A stretch of DNA of 64,000 nt from Bog-756 sp963713625 (GCA_963713625.1 CAVQMN010000001.1:341517-405516), one strand, 5' to 3'. Counted from the first letter of the stretch, positions 8,918 through 17,783 are shown. The notes: generated by a model from the letters alone, not told the origin. A program made the numbers and translations.

Positions 8918-10039
8918 ATGGGCATGGATTCAACAGTGACCGAGGGTGTTGCTGCCGACCGCGCCGGTCGGGTCGACCCCTCGACGGTGACGGTGTGGGA
9001 TTCCCTGCTCAGCAAGGCCGCCGATCCGCGGCTGGCCGAGGCGCTCGACCCCGGCCGGACGGATGAGGACGAGGCGCTCGGGTCGGCTTTTCGGGACGAG
9101 CTCGATGACCCCGGATTGGTCCTTTCCAACCAGTACATCGGTCCGGATCGCCGGGCGTCGGGCTTGCGGGCCCGGCTCTACCGGGCCACCTTCGGGGCTC
9201 GTCGTTCGGTCCTTCAGCTCGAAGTGGCCGTGGTGGCGGTGGTCGCCGTCTTGATCATGGCCACGTTGCTGCTGGCCGGCGGAGGTGGACAAGCCGCCGC
9301 CCGTGGCTCGAAGACGGTGGCCACGCCCACCGTGGCCTCGAAGACGACCGCCGAAGCCAAGGCCATCGCCGCCGCCCGCCCCACCTCCACCCCCGCCGTG
9401 GCCAAATCGCCGACGTCCACTCCGGCCACGACGCCGGCAGCCCCCGCGACTCCGGCGGCGAGCGCCACTCCGGCCGCGGCCGGCGCGGCAACGCCGGCGG
9501 TCGCCCCGGCCACCGCACCCGCGACCACCGTCCCTCCTCCGGCCGCGGCACCGGCCGACCTGACTCCCCAACAGATGGGGGCCCAGGCCCTCGCCCTGGT
9601 TCGCTACCCGTGGCAGAGCATCCCCGGGTACTCGATCCAGTTCCTCCCCATCAGTGACGCACCGTCGCCCGGCTTCTACGGGAACACCACGTTCACCTGG
9701 GGTCAGACCGGAGGTACCTCGGTGCTCTACGTCTACCCGGGGGAGACCATCGACACCCTGGCCGGGATCACTGCCTTCGAGATCGGCCACGAGGTCGATG
9801 CCGCGGCTGTCGAGCCCCAGGGCGGCGAGACCCAGATCGAGAACATCCTGGGCATCCACCCGGCCAGCTGGGCACCCAACTGTGACTGTGCCGAACAGGG
9901 GTTCCTCTCCGGATGGTACGCATCCGCCTTCTCCAACTACTGGTCACCGGGCGTGGGCAACTGGAGCCAGATCGCCCCCGAGCCGACGGGATCGGTACTG
10001 GCCGCCATCGAGCCCTGGCTGAACCCGACCATCTCCTGA
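8918..10039 (+). CDS. Membrane-anchored protein with degenerate zincin-like domain
   Basis: A 373-residue protein: cytoplasmic N-terminus with YIGPDRRAS (about residues 74-82), a single span (VAVVAVVAVLIMATLLLAG, about 105-123), an Ala/Thr/Pro linker of about 90 residues, and a C-terminal extracellular domain. That domain contains GITAFEIGHEVDAA near residue 285, which lines up with the HExGHxxD zinc site of minimal metallopeptidases except that the first His is Phe. CDCAEQGFLSGWYASAFSNYW is similar to the distal part of such domains. Either a non-catalytic binding domain or an altered metal site. No known family name is assigned. Confidence 0.6.
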   Translation: MGMDSTVTEGVAADRAGRVDPSTVTVWDSLLSKAADPRLAEALDPGRTDEDEALGSAFRDELDDPGLVLSNQYIGPDRRASGLRARLYRATFGARRSVLQLEVAVVAVVAVLIMATLLLAGGGGQAAARGSKTVATPTVASKTTAEAKAIAAARPTSTPAVAKSPTSTPATTPAAPATPAASATPAAAGAATPAVAPATAPATTVPPPAAAPADLTPQQMGAQALALVRYPWQSIPGYSIQFLPISDAPSPGFYGNTTFTWGQTGGTSVLYVYPGETIDTLAGITAFEIGHEVDAAAVEPQGGETQIENILGIHPASWAPNCDCAEQGFLSGWYASAFSNYWSPGVGNWSQIAPEPTGSVLAAIEPWLNPTIS

Positions 10040-10068
10040 TCGTCCAGCCATGCCCCGTTCCCTTCCTC

Positions 10069-10113
10069 CCGTCCTGTTGCCGTCCGTCCTGTTACCGTCG
10101 GTCCTGTCGGCGC
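10069..10113. repeat. 15-bp imperfect tandem repeat
   Basis: Three imperfect 15-base units of CCGTCCTGTTRCCGT type lie in the gap between the membrane-anchored protein and the next glycosyltransferase. No function is evident. Confidence 0.5.
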
Positions 10114-10153
10114 CCGCCCCGGGTCCTCTGCGACCCTCGACCGATCGACCATC

Positions 10154-11404
10154 ATGACCCGCATCGCCATCCTGCCCAGCTCGTATCCTCCGTCGCTCGG
10201 AGGTGTCGAGGAGCTGACCCGGCACCTGGCCCTGTCACTGCTCGAGGCCGGGGACCAGGTCGAGGTGTGGACCGGGCATCCCGATGACGCCGCGCCGGAG
10301 ACGGTGGAGATCCTCGACGGGATGGTGGTCCGTCGCCTACCGCTGCCGCTGCCGGCCACCCACTGGTCGGCCATCCGGCGGTCGGCCGTGACCGGTACCC
10401 GCTCCCTGTTCTCCCTGCGGAGTGCGGTGGCGGCCTTCCGTCCCGACCTTCTCCACGTCCAGTGTTTCGGGCCCAACGGCGTCTATGCCCACGCCCTCTC
10501 CCGCGTCACCGGACTCCCGTTGGTGGTGACCCTCCAGGGGGAGACGCTGATGGACGACACCGACATCTTCGATATCTCGCGCGTCCTGCGCTCCTCCCTC
10601 CGGAAAAGCCTGAAGTCGGCCTCCGCCGTCACCGGTTGTTCCGCCTTCACCCTGGCCGACGCCGAGACGCGGTTCGGGCTGGCTCCCGGCCGCGGGCGGG
10701 TGATCCCCAATGGCGTCGACCTCGGGGCCGGTCCCCCGGGCAACGGTCCCACTTCCGGGGGCCGAGCCAACCCGTTCGACGGTGCGGGCGGACCGGACGG
10801 GCCCTACATCCTGGCCCTGGGCCGGGTGGTGGAGAAGAAGGGGTTCGACCTGCTGTTGGCCGCCTATGCCGCGCTGGACGAGAACGGGCGGACGGCCGAT
10901 CTGGTCATCGGCGGTCAGGGGGAGGCGCTCGACGACCTGCGCCGGACGGCCTCGGCCCTGGGCGTCGCCGACCGGGTCCACTTCGTGGGCCGGCTCTCCC
11001 GCCAGCAGGTGGCCGAGGCCATGGCCGGGGCCACGCTGTTCGCCATGCCGAGCCGCCTCGAGCCGTTCGGCATCGTCATCCTCGAAGCGTGGCGGTCCGG
11101 AGCCCCGGTGGTGGCGACCAACCGCGGCGGCCCCCCCGAGTTCGTCCATGACGGGGGTGACGGCGTGCTGGTGGATCCGTTCGACACGACCGCGTTCGCC
11201 GATGCGCTCGGGAGCCTGCTGGCCGACCCCGAACGCCGGCGACGGATGGGGGATGCCGGCCGGGTGCGGGTCCGGGAGTTCGACTGGGCAGATATTGCCG
11301 AGCAGTACCGGGAGCTCTATTCGGCCATTGTCGGTCCCGGGCGGCCCGGTGGTGATCCACCCGGCGCCAGGCCACCGGCCCGGCAGGGGGGGTCCGTCCG
11401 ATGA
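10154..11404 (+). CDS. Glycosyltransferase family 4 (PimA/PimB-like)
   Basis: A 416-residue GT4 enzyme. SSYPPSLGGVEELTRHLA (about residues 10-27) is the N-terminal loop. PDLLHVQCFGPNGVYA and VVTLQGE follow. IPNGVDLGAG (about 186) marks the domain junction, LGRVVEKKGFDLLLAAYA (about 223) the donor-domain start, and RLEPFGIVILEAWRSGAPVVA (about 300) the E-x7-E site. It overlaps the next gene by four bases (ATGA), so the two are translationally coupled and the sugar transferase is tied to the ACP pair. Confidence 0.85.
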   Translation: MTRIAILPSSYPPSLGGVEELTRHLALSLLEAGDQVEVWTGHPDDAAPETVEILDGMVVRRLPLPLPATHWSAIRRSAVTGTRSLFSLRSAVAAFRPDLLHVQCFGPNGVYAHALSRVTGLPLVVTLQGETLMDDTDIFDISRVLRSSLRKSLKSASAVTGCSAFTLADAETRFGLAPGRGRVIPNGVDLGAGPPGNGPTSGGRANPFDGAGGPDGPYILALGRVVEKKGFDLLLAAYAALDENGRTADLVIGGQGEALDDLRRTASALGVADRVHFVGRLSRQQVAEAMAGATLFAMPSRLEPFGIVILEAWRSGAPVVATNRGGPPEFVHDGGDGVLVDPFDTTAFADALGSLLADPERRRRMGDAGRVRVREFDWADIAEQYRELYSAIVGPGRPGGDPPGARPPARQGGSVR

Positions 11405-11955
11405 CCCCGACCCGTACGCTGTCGGACCAGCTGGTCGCCGGTCTTCCCGGTACCGTGGCGTCCGGTGCGGGCCGTCCGGTCGGGGACGGGTCCTCGTCGC
11501 TCCGTGTCGGTATCGACCTGGTGTCGGTGTCCGACGTGGTCGACTCCGTCGGGACGTTCGGCGACCGGTATGTGCGCCGGATCTTCACGGCGCACGAGAT
11601 CGACTACTGCCGGAAGGCCGCCCCGACGCCCGGGTCCCAGGGCTCTTACTCCTACCAGTCCCTCGCCGCGCGCTTCGCGGCCAAGGAGGCGGTGGTGAAG
11701 GTACTGAGGCCGGTCGGTCCCCGTCCCCCGTGGCGCGACATCGAGGTGCACAGCACCGGGGGCGGGTGGACCGAGATCCGCCTGTCGGGACGGGCCGCGG
11801 TGTTGGCCGCCGAAGCCGGCATCGAAGGTCTGGCCGTGAGTCTGACCCACGAGGAGTCGACGGCCGCGGCCGTCGTGCTCGGGGTGTGCCGGGACGGCGA
11901 CCGACCGTCGGTGCCGTCCATGACCGTTCGGCACGAGGGAAACCGTTGGCAATAG
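11401..11955 (+). CDS. acpS: Holo-[acyl-carrier-protein] synthase (AcpS type)
   Basis: 4'-Phosphopantetheinyl transferase that moves phosphopantetheine from CoA to a serine of a carrier protein. VGIDLVSVSDV (about residues 36-46) carries the metal-binding Asp, FTAHEIDYC the next conserved stretch, and RFAAKEAVVKVL (about 95) the hallmark F-x-AKEAxxKA-like motif with catalytic Glu and Lys. VSLTHEESTAAAVVLG is the C-terminal strand. A 35-residue N-terminal extension precedes the usual start. It overlaps the GT gene by four bases and the acyl carrier protein gene follows 16 bases later, so its substrate is probably that carrier rather than fatty-acid AcpP. Confidence 0.85.
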   Translation: MTPTRTLSDQLVAGLPGTVASGAGRPVGDGSSSLRVGIDLVSVSDVVDSVGTFGDRYVRRIFTAHEIDYCRKAAPTPGSQGSYSYQSLAARFAAKEAVVKVLRPVGPRPPWRDIEVHSTGGGWTEIRLSGRAAVLAAEAGIEGLAVSLTHEESTAAAVVLGVCRDGDRPSVPSMTVRHEGNRWQ

Positions 11956-11971
11956 GGAAAGAGGAGAAGGA

Positions 11972-12217
11972 GTGACCATGGAGGAAACCATCCGACTCGT
12001 CCTGGCCGAGCACGGCCGCCTGGCGACGGACCCGAACTCGATCGACGAGAACGCCGATCTCTTCGACGCGGGCATGACCTCGCACGCCAGCGTCAACGTC
12101 ATGCTGGCCCTGGAGGACGTCTTCGACTTCGAGTTCCCCGAGAGCATGTTGAAGAAGTCGACGTTCGAATCGATCGCGGCCATCAGGGCCGGCGTCCTCG
12201 AAGTCACGGGGGCCTGA
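11972..12217 (+). CDS. Acyl carrier protein
   Basis: An 81-residue four-helix carrier protein. The attachment region DLFDAGMTSHASVNVMLALE (about residues 29-48) corresponds to the canonical DSL site, with TSH replacing DSL; the serine that would take phosphopantetheine is kept. Length and acidic character fit the family. A GGAGAAGGAG ribosome site lies 6 bases upstream. Together with the preceding synthase it implies an acyl or aminoacyl group is handled during polysaccharide assembly, for example decoration of a sugar. That role is inference; no acyl-activating enzyme is in the window. Confidence 0.85.
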   Translation: MTMEETIRLVLAEHGRLATDPNSIDENADLFDAGMTSHASVNVMLALEDVFDFEFPESMLKKSTFESIAAIRAGVLEVTGA

Positions 12218-12672
12218 GCGGTCCGGTCGGGCCCGGTCGGCCCTGATCGGCGCTGAGCTGCCGCGGGGTGTGGCCCGGAGGCCGGGACCCTCCAGCCGGC
12301 CAGATCAGCCTTCAGGCCGGCTCTCGACGAGCCGATACTGGGGTATGGATCCTGCCCGATTCGGACGTGGTCGTGACCCCCTGCGGCCCCGCCGGCGTGC
12401 CTGGCTGACAGCCTGGTGGCCCATGGTGGGGACGCCCCGTCGGGGCGGTCTCGACCATCCCGGTCCGGAAGGCGTTTGGGGGTACGATTCCCAACCGATG
12501 GTCATGAGCCCTCGACAGCGGCGTGATGGCGCCGGACCGGCGCTGAATCGCAGCTCCCCGAGGCGGGGGAATGCCTATTGTGCGGGTCGTCGGGGCGGCA
12601 TTACCATGGTTGGTCTTGGCGGATGTAGTTGCAGTGACTGATCTCTCTGACGCGAGTGATGAGGGTCGGTGG
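12218..12672. other. Long intergenic region before the priming transferase
   Basis: 455 bases with no convincing gene; the open frames here are on the whole GC-rich shadows. A candidate promoter lies in its last 100 bases (12578-12607). The break between the ACP gene and the sugar-phosphate transferase suggests a new transcription unit starts here. Confidence 0.5.
12578..12607 (+). promoter_or_regulatory. Candidate sigma70-type promoter
   Basis: TTGTGC, an 18-base spacer and TACCAT lie about 65 bases upstream of the preferred start of the polyprenyl glycosylphosphotransferase gene. Predicted by eye only. Confidence 0.35.
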
Positions 12673-14202
12673 ATGACCGGCGCAGGAAAGGGCAGGCCTG
12701 CTGGGATGGCAATACTGGATGCAGAAGTGCAGCGCGTTCTGGAGGAGCCGGTTCCTCAGCCCGTCCCCTCACTGGGCGAACGAGGTGACGTCGCCGACCA
12801 CACGGTCGGTCTCACCCGGGTTCGCCGGCACGGCCTCCGCCGCCTGCTCGTCGCCGATGTCGTGGGCCTGGCCATCGCCGCCACCCTCGGTCCGCTGCTG
12901 GTATCGGCCGTCTCGGCCAATCCGGCCAGCACCGCCAGCCGCAGCGGGAAGATCTACCTCTTCGATCTGGCCGTGATCCCCATGTTCATCGCCGTGTTCG
13001 CCTTGTACGGTCTGTATCGGGGCGTCACCCGACGCATCTCGATGAGCGTCTTCTCCGACCTGCGCAACATCGTGCACGCCCTGATGATCAGTGGGTTCAT
13101 CTACGCCATCATCGCCTACGCCACCAGAAAGAACTCCGACCTCGCGGCCCTGAGTGTCGGGAAGGTGGCGGCCATGTGCCTGGTGGCCGTCATCGCCGTT
13201 CCCCTGTGCCGGGTGGTGGCCTTCGGGTTGTTCAAGGTGGGGACCATTCCGGTCATCGTGGTCGGTACCGGAAAGCTGGCCCAGACCGTGGCCAGCCACC
13301 TCCGTGCCCACTCCAGTGTGCGCTTCGTCGGGTTCGTCGACGACAATCCCCTCGGGCGCAACGACGTGCTGGGCGAGCTCGAGGACCTCCCCGAGCTCTG
13401 CCGTCAGTACGGGGTGGCCCGGGTGGTGGTGTGCTTCTCCCGCACCCACCCCGAACGCACCACGGAGATGCTGAAGGGGCTGGCGGGACAGGTGGGCGTG
13501 TCCATCGTTCCCCGCTACTACGAGCTGATGACCAGCCGTTCGCATGTGGAGGACCTGTCCGGACTGCCCATGCTGGACATCGCCCCGGCCTCGTTGAGCC
13601 TCGGGTCGCGGTTCCTCAAGCGGTCGTTCGACATCCTGACCTCGTCGGTCATCCTGCTGGTGGCGACCCCCTTCCTGGCCGCGGTGGCCGTGACCATCAA
13701 GGCCACCAGCGCCGGACCCGTCTTCTTCCGGCAGGTGCGCACCGGTCGCAACGAGCAGCCGTTCTCGATGATGAAGTTCCGGACCATGTACCGGGACGCG
13801 GAGTCCCGGCGCCACGAGCTCGATCACCTCAACGAGGTGGACGGGCCGTTGTTCAAGGTCCAGAACGATCCCCGGGTCACTCGGGTCGGTCGCTTCCTCC
13901 GCCGCACCAGCCTCGATGAGTTCCCGCAGTTGATCAACGTGTGGAAGGGCGACATGTCACTGGTGGGACCGCGGCCGTTCGTGGTCTCCGAGGCCATGGA
14001 GATCGAGGGCTGGGCCCGCAAGCGATTCGAGGCCCGACCGGGTATGACCGGGTTGTGGCAGGTGTCGGGGCGCAACGAGCTGTCGCACCTCGAACTGTGC
14101 CGACTGGACTACCTGTATGTGGCCTCATGGTCCTTCTGGTGGGACATGCAGATCCTCTGGCAGACGCCGAGCACCATCTTCCGGGGTCGCGGCGCCTCCT
14201 GA
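12673..14202 (+). CDS. Exopolysaccharide polyprenyl glycosylphosphotransferase
   Basis: Initiating enzyme that transfers a sugar phosphate from a nucleotide sugar to undecaprenyl/decaprenyl phosphate in the membrane. N-terminal spans (such as RLLVADVVGLAIAATLGPLL) are followed by a Rossmann-like domain with VIVVGTGKLAQTVASHL. A further span (FDILTSSVILLVATPFLA) leads into the catalytic domain, with FFRQVRTGRNEQPFSMMKF, RTSLDEFPQLINVWKGDMS, LVGPRPF and RPGMTGLWQVSGR in family order. ATG 12673 has GAGGG seven bases upstream and gives 509 residues; ATG 12706 is possible. It starts the lipid-linked repeat unit that the cluster's GTs extend. Confidence 0.9.
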   Translation: MTGAGKGRPAGMAILDAEVQRVLEEPVPQPVPSLGERGDVADHTVGLTRVRRHGLRRLLVADVVGLAIAATLGPLLVSAVSANPASTASRSGKIYLFDLAVIPMFIAVFALYGLYRGVTRRISMSVFSDLRNIVHALMISGFIYAIIAYATRKNSDLAALSVGKVAAMCLVAVIAVPLCRVVAFGLFKVGTIPVIVVGTGKLAQTVASHLRAHSSVRFVGFVDDNPLGRNDVLGELEDLPELCRQYGVARVVVCFSRTHPERTTEMLKGLAGQVGVSIVPRYYELMTSRSHVEDLSGLPMLDIAPASLSLGSRFLKRSFDILTSSVILLVATPFLAAVAVTIKATSAGPVFFRQVRTGRNEQPFSMMKFRTMYRDAESRRHELDHLNEVDGPLFKVQNDPRVTRVGRFLRRTSLDEFPQLINVWKGDMSLVGPRPFVVSEAMEIEGWARKRFEARPGMTGLWQVSGRNELSHLELCRLDYLYVASWSFWWDMQILWQTPSTIFRGRGAS

Positions 14203-14247
14203 GCCTCACCGGCGGGACGTTCCTGCGGGTCGCCGGCGCGGCGCTCC

Positions 14248-15393
14248 CTAGAGGGCGGCGCGCTCTTCGGCCACCACGGCCAGCATCCGCTCCTCGAACC
14301 GCTCCTTCGAGAACTGCCGGGCATGGGCGGTCAAGGTGTCTTTCGACCATGACACCGTGGACAGACGGTCGATGGCTTCGGCGATGAGGCGGGGGAGGGG
14401 CTCGTCGAAGAACACCCCGGTGCTCCCGTCGACGGTGGTGTCGAGGAACCCGCCCCAGCGCAGCGCGGCGGTGGGCTTGCCGAACGACGCCGCCTCCACC
14501 GGCGTCAGTCCGAAGTCCTCGTAGGAGGCGGCCACCAGTCCCGATGAGGATGCGTACAGCCATCGGAGGCTTGCGTCGGTGACCTCCCCGAGCACGGTCA
14601 CGTTGGCCGGCGCCGACGCGGTGATCTGGTCGGCCTGGGGCCCGCTCCCCACCACCACCAGACGCTGCCCGGGGAGGAGCCCGAAGGCCGCGGTGACCGC
14701 CTCGACGTTCTTGTAGGGAAGCAGTCGGGACACGCACAGGAGGAAGCCCGGCTCGATACCGGCCACCGGCTCCTGGCCGGCCCGGGGATCGACGTCCACG
14801 GGCGGAGGGACCACCTCGGCATCGATCCCGTAGAGCTCGGACACCCGGAGCCGGACGGCGTTCGAGTTGACCAGGTACCGGTCGGCCGAGGCCGCGGCCC
14901 GACGGTCCCAGCGACGCAACGACGGGGCCATCATCGACAACATCGAGGCCGAGGCCCGCGACTGCCCGGCCAGATAGCGATCGGACTGGTACAGCCAGCG
15001 GGCCGGAGTATGGCAGTACACGACCTTGCGCCCGCTGACCGTGGCCCCGTGGGCCCAGCCGCTCGAGGAGCAGACCGTCACCTCGGCCTGGATGTGCAGC
15101 CTCGAGAAGGCCGGGGCCAGCACGGGAAGGGCCAGACGGTGGTGGCTGCGGAAGGTGGCCACCCGGTCGAGGGGGAGGGTGCGGACATCGAGTTCGGAGA
15201 ACTCGGGAAAGGTCCCGTCGGGGTCGTAGAGCGAGGTGTGGACGGGTGACCCGGGGAAGGCTCCGGCCAGCGCCAGCACCACCCGCTCGGCCCCGCCGCG
15301 CTGGGTCAGGTAGTCGTGGACGAGCGCGACCTGGCCTGAGGCGATGCTCCCTCGGCCGGTGGCGGTCCTACCGAAGTCCTGTTGGGACGGCAC
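14248..15393 (-). CDS. Glycosyltransferase family 4
   Basis: A 381-residue GT-B transferase of the WbaZ-like group. VALVHDYLTQRGGAERVVLAL (about residues 22-42) is the N-terminal acceptor motif. VVYCHTPARWLYQSDRYL marks the second block, FLLCVSRLLPYKNVEAVTAAF (about 218) begins the donor domain, and YEDFGLTPVEAASFGKPTAAL (about 296) is the E-x7-E site. GTG 15393 is supported by GGAGGGACAG immediately upstream. Convergent with the priming transferase and divergent from the phosphatase gene. Confidence 0.85.
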   Translation of the reverse strand: MPSQQDFGRTATGRGSIASGQVALVHDYLTQRGGAERVVLALAGAFPGSPVHTSLYDPDGTFPEFSELDVRTLPLDRVATFRSHHRLALPVLAPAFSRLHIQAEVTVCSSSGWAHGATVSGRKVVYCHTPARWLYQSDRYLAGQSRASASMLSMMAPSLRRWDRRAAASADRYLVNSNAVRLRVSELYGIDAEVVPPPVDVDPRAGQEPVAGIEPGFLLCVSRLLPYKNVEAVTAAFGLLPGQRLVVVGSGPQADQITASAPANVTVLGEVTDASLRWLYASSSGLVAASYEDFGLTPVEAASFGKPTAALRWGGFLDTTVDGSTGVFFDEPLPRLIAEAIDRLSTVSWSKDTLTAHARQFSKERFEERMLAVVAEERAAL

Positions 15394-15445
15394 CTGTCCC
15401 TCCTGTCGGGCTGGTCGACCTGCTGCTTACCACGCCGGGCCGCGG

Positions 15446-16078
15446 ATGGCGACCGGAGGCGGCGGGCCACCCGTCCGCCCCGGTGGGTACAATCCGCACG
15501 TCCAGTTCCTCTTCGTCTGCACAGCAAATATCTGTCGGTCACCGATGGCAGCCGCCCTCTTCGCCGCCCAGACCCGGGGCCTCACCGATTCGGTGGAGGC
15601 GTCATCGGCAGGCCTGCTCTCCGAAGCGAGGTCGGCCCCGAGCGAGGTCCCCGGGGAGGTGCTCGAGGTGATGGCACCCTACGGGATCGATCTCCGTGAT
15701 CATCGGAGCCGCCAGCTGACCGGGCCCTTGGTGGCTGGCGCCGATCTGATCATCGGCATGGGCCGGCGCCACGTGCAAGAGGCGGTCCTGCTCGATCCGT
15801 CGTGCTGGTCGAGGGCGTTCCTGCTGAAGGAGCTGGTCCGGCGGGGCAATGAGGTGGGGCCCCGGCTCCCGGGCCAGGGCATCCGCTCGTGGATCGAGGC
15901 GGTCCACGGCGACCGGACCCGGGCCTCGCTGGCCCACCGGTCGACCAGCGGCGAGGTGGCCGACCCCTACGGGGGGACCCTGGCCGAGTACCGGGCCACG
16001 GCCACCGAGCTCGGCCTCCTGGTCGCCCGGCTGACCCAGCTGCTGTGGGACTGGGGTCCCGAGGCCGACGGGAACTGA
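15446..16078 (+). CDS. Low-molecular-weight protein tyrosine phosphatase
   Basis: Removes phosphate from tyrosines, the natural counterpart of the BY-kinase encoded at 2330-3925. The active-site loop VCTANICRSPMAAALF carries the C-x5-R signature near the N-terminus. DLIIGMGRRHVQEAV and a late DPYGG segment correspond to the general-acid region. It is about 210 residues, longer than the usual 150-160, partly because the start is unclear: ATG 15446 gives an extra GGGGPP leader and no canonical start lies closer to the catalytic loop. Divergent from the GT at 15393. Confidence 0.8.
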   Translation: MATGGGGPPVRPGGYNPHVQFLFVCTANICRSPMAAALFAAQTRGLTDSVEASSAGLLSEARSAPSEVPGEVLEVMAPYGIDLRDHRSRQLTGPLVAGADLIIGMGRRHVQEAVLLDPSCWSRAFLLKELVRRGNEVGPRLPGQGIRSWIEAVHGDRTRASLAHRSTSGEVADPYGGTLAEYRATATELGLLVARLTQLLWDWGPEADGN

Positions 16079-16150
16079 GGGGCCCGAGCCCCTTCCGGCC
16101 CGCCACGGCCGGTGCGTGCGCTGTCGTCGGGGAAGTGCGATCATGGGGCG

Positions 16151-16522
16151 GTGGCCGACGGCGTGCAGATTCGAGAGCTGCCCGACGGCGGAAAAGAATT
16201 CATCCTCGACGACCCGACGCTGAGCTACATCCGCATCGACGAGCAGTCGAGGCTCCAGTTCGGCACCACCGAGGTGGTCATCGGGATCCCGTTCACCCTG
16301 GAGCTCAACGGCAGCGTGCACCACCTCAACCCGCAGCGCACCGATGCCCTCGGCCCGCTGGTGGCGCTGTACCCGTCGACGATGCGGTGGCTGTGGACCT
16401 CGGCCGACGGTGAACTCACCGCCGAGTTCGAGAGCGGGGCCAAGGTGAAGGTCGCCCCCGACGCCATGAGCAAGGCATGGTCGGTGGGGAACGTCTACTG
16501 CATGCCCGGCGCTCCGGTCTGA
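16151..16522 (+). CDS. Hypothetical protein, DUF6188-like
   Basis: About 123 residues (136 if the upstream GTG 16112 is used). The body is beta-rich with FTLELNGSVHHLNPQRTDALG, then LWTSADGELTAEFESGAKVKV and a C-terminal WSVGNVYCMPG. This pattern resembles the small actinobacterial DUF6188 family, whose function is unknown. No signal peptide or membrane span. Probably cotranscribed with the phosphatase 72 bases upstream. Confidence 0.6.
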   Translation: MADGVQIRELPDGGKEFILDDPTLSYIRIDEQSRLQFGTTEVVIGIPFTLELNGSVHHLNPQRTDALGPLVALYPSTMRWLWTSADGELTAEFESGAKVKVAPDAMSKAWSVGNVYCMPGAPV

Positions 16523-16630
16523 ACCACCGGCCCCCGGCCGCGGCTTCCCGCCAACCGGCCCGGTCGCCGCCATCAAGGTCGACGGTCAAGGTCGACGGTC
16601 GTCGTCGGCGGCTCGACGTCGACGGTCGCC

Positions 16631-17554
16631 TCAACCGTCGAGCAGCTCGGGGTGGCGGGCCGCCACCATGCGGCGCATGCCGTCCTGCCACGCCACCGTG
16701 GTGGTCCCGACCAACTCGTGCATCCGGGTGAGGTCGATCTGGACACTGTCGATGGTGTCCCGGGTGGGGGAGAAGCGGACCGGGGTCCCGGTCAGCTCGG
16801 ACAGGAAGCCGCACCACTCCTCGATGCTCACCGCCTGGTCGCCACCCCAGTTGACGGTGACCGCCGGTGTGGTGGCCGCGGCCAGCAGCCCGGGGACCAT
16901 GGCGATGATGTCGTCCTGATGCAGCGGGTGGTAGACGCTGGGCGCGTCGATGTGCACGGGGATGTCGACCTTGTTCAGCATCATCTCGAGGTGGATGGCC
17001 GGCCACCCACCCCGGTCGCCGTAGGGCACGGACAGCCGGGCGATGGTGGTCGGGAGGTCGAACCGCTCCGCCGCCCACCGGGCCGTGGCCTCGGCCGCGA
17101 TCTTGGAGATGCTGTACGTGCGCAGGAACGGCCAGACGCCGTGGTTGTCGCCGAGCTCGTCCTCCTCGGCAAACACATGGTGGCCGAGCGGTTTGTACAC
17201 GCCGGTGGTCGAGCAGTGGACGAAACCGGCCGCGTGCTGGTGGTGCTCCATCAACCAGGCCAGGCCACCGCTGTTGGCCTGGAGATCACGGTTCCAGTCG
17301 TTGGTCTTGGAGACGGCGAAATTGATGACGTAGTCGGCGTCGGCGGGCAGGCCGCCCACGTCGCCCGACAGGAGGTCGATGGCCACGCACTCCACCCCCG
17401 CCGCCTCGAGCCGCTGACGGGCGGCCTCGTCCTTGAACCGGGCCGCGCCCACCACCCGGTTCTCCCGGGCCAGGGCGACGGCCACCGGCTCGGCCACCTG
17501 ACCGGTGACGCCGGTGACGACGATGGACTTGTCCCGAAGGGGTTCCGATGGCAT
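16631..17554 (-). CDS. NAD-dependent epimerase/dehydratase (extended SDR)
   Basis: A 307-residue Rossmann enzyme. The N-terminal dinucleotide site reads VTGVTGQVAEPVAVAL, with the G-x-x-G-x-x spacing slightly altered (third Gly replaced). VECVAIDLLSGD and DYVINFAVSKTNDW follow, and the catalytic YSISKIAAE (Y-x3-K) lies near residue 155. Substrate is probably a nucleotide sugar given the polysaccharide cluster alongside, but non-sugar SDR substrates cannot be excluded. AAGGAG sits 7 bases before ATG 17554. Confidence 0.8.
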   Translation of the reverse strand: MPSEPLRDKSIVVTGVTGQVAEPVAVALARENRVVGAARFKDEAARQRLEAAGVECVAIDLLSGDVGGLPADADYVINFAVSKTNDWNRDLQANSGGLAWLMEHHQHAAGFVHCSTTGVYKPLGHHVFAEEDELGDNHGVWPFLRTYSISKIAAEATARWAAERFDLPTTIARLSVPYGDRGGWPAIHLEMMLNKVDIPVHIDAPSVYHPLHQDDIIAMVPGLLAAATTPAVTVNWGGDQAVSIEEWCGFLSELTGTPVRFSPTRDTIDSVQIDLTRMHELVGTTTVAWQDGMRRMVAARHPELLDG

Positions 17555-17783
17555 GAGGGCTCCTTGGCCTGGGGGCGGACCCTGAAGGGTGCCCGAGCGG
17601 GGCGGGCGGGTGGTGCCGGCCGATCCTACCGCCCGGCCGGAGGGGCCGATCGAGGCCGGGGGCGGGTGGGACCGGACCCTGGATGCCGCCCATTACCACG
17701 GAAAGTCGGCCCCGGATGTGGACATCGCAGGCTCCGGTGGGCCATACTGTCTGTTCCGCCAGTTTTCGCCGGTAGGCCGCATT

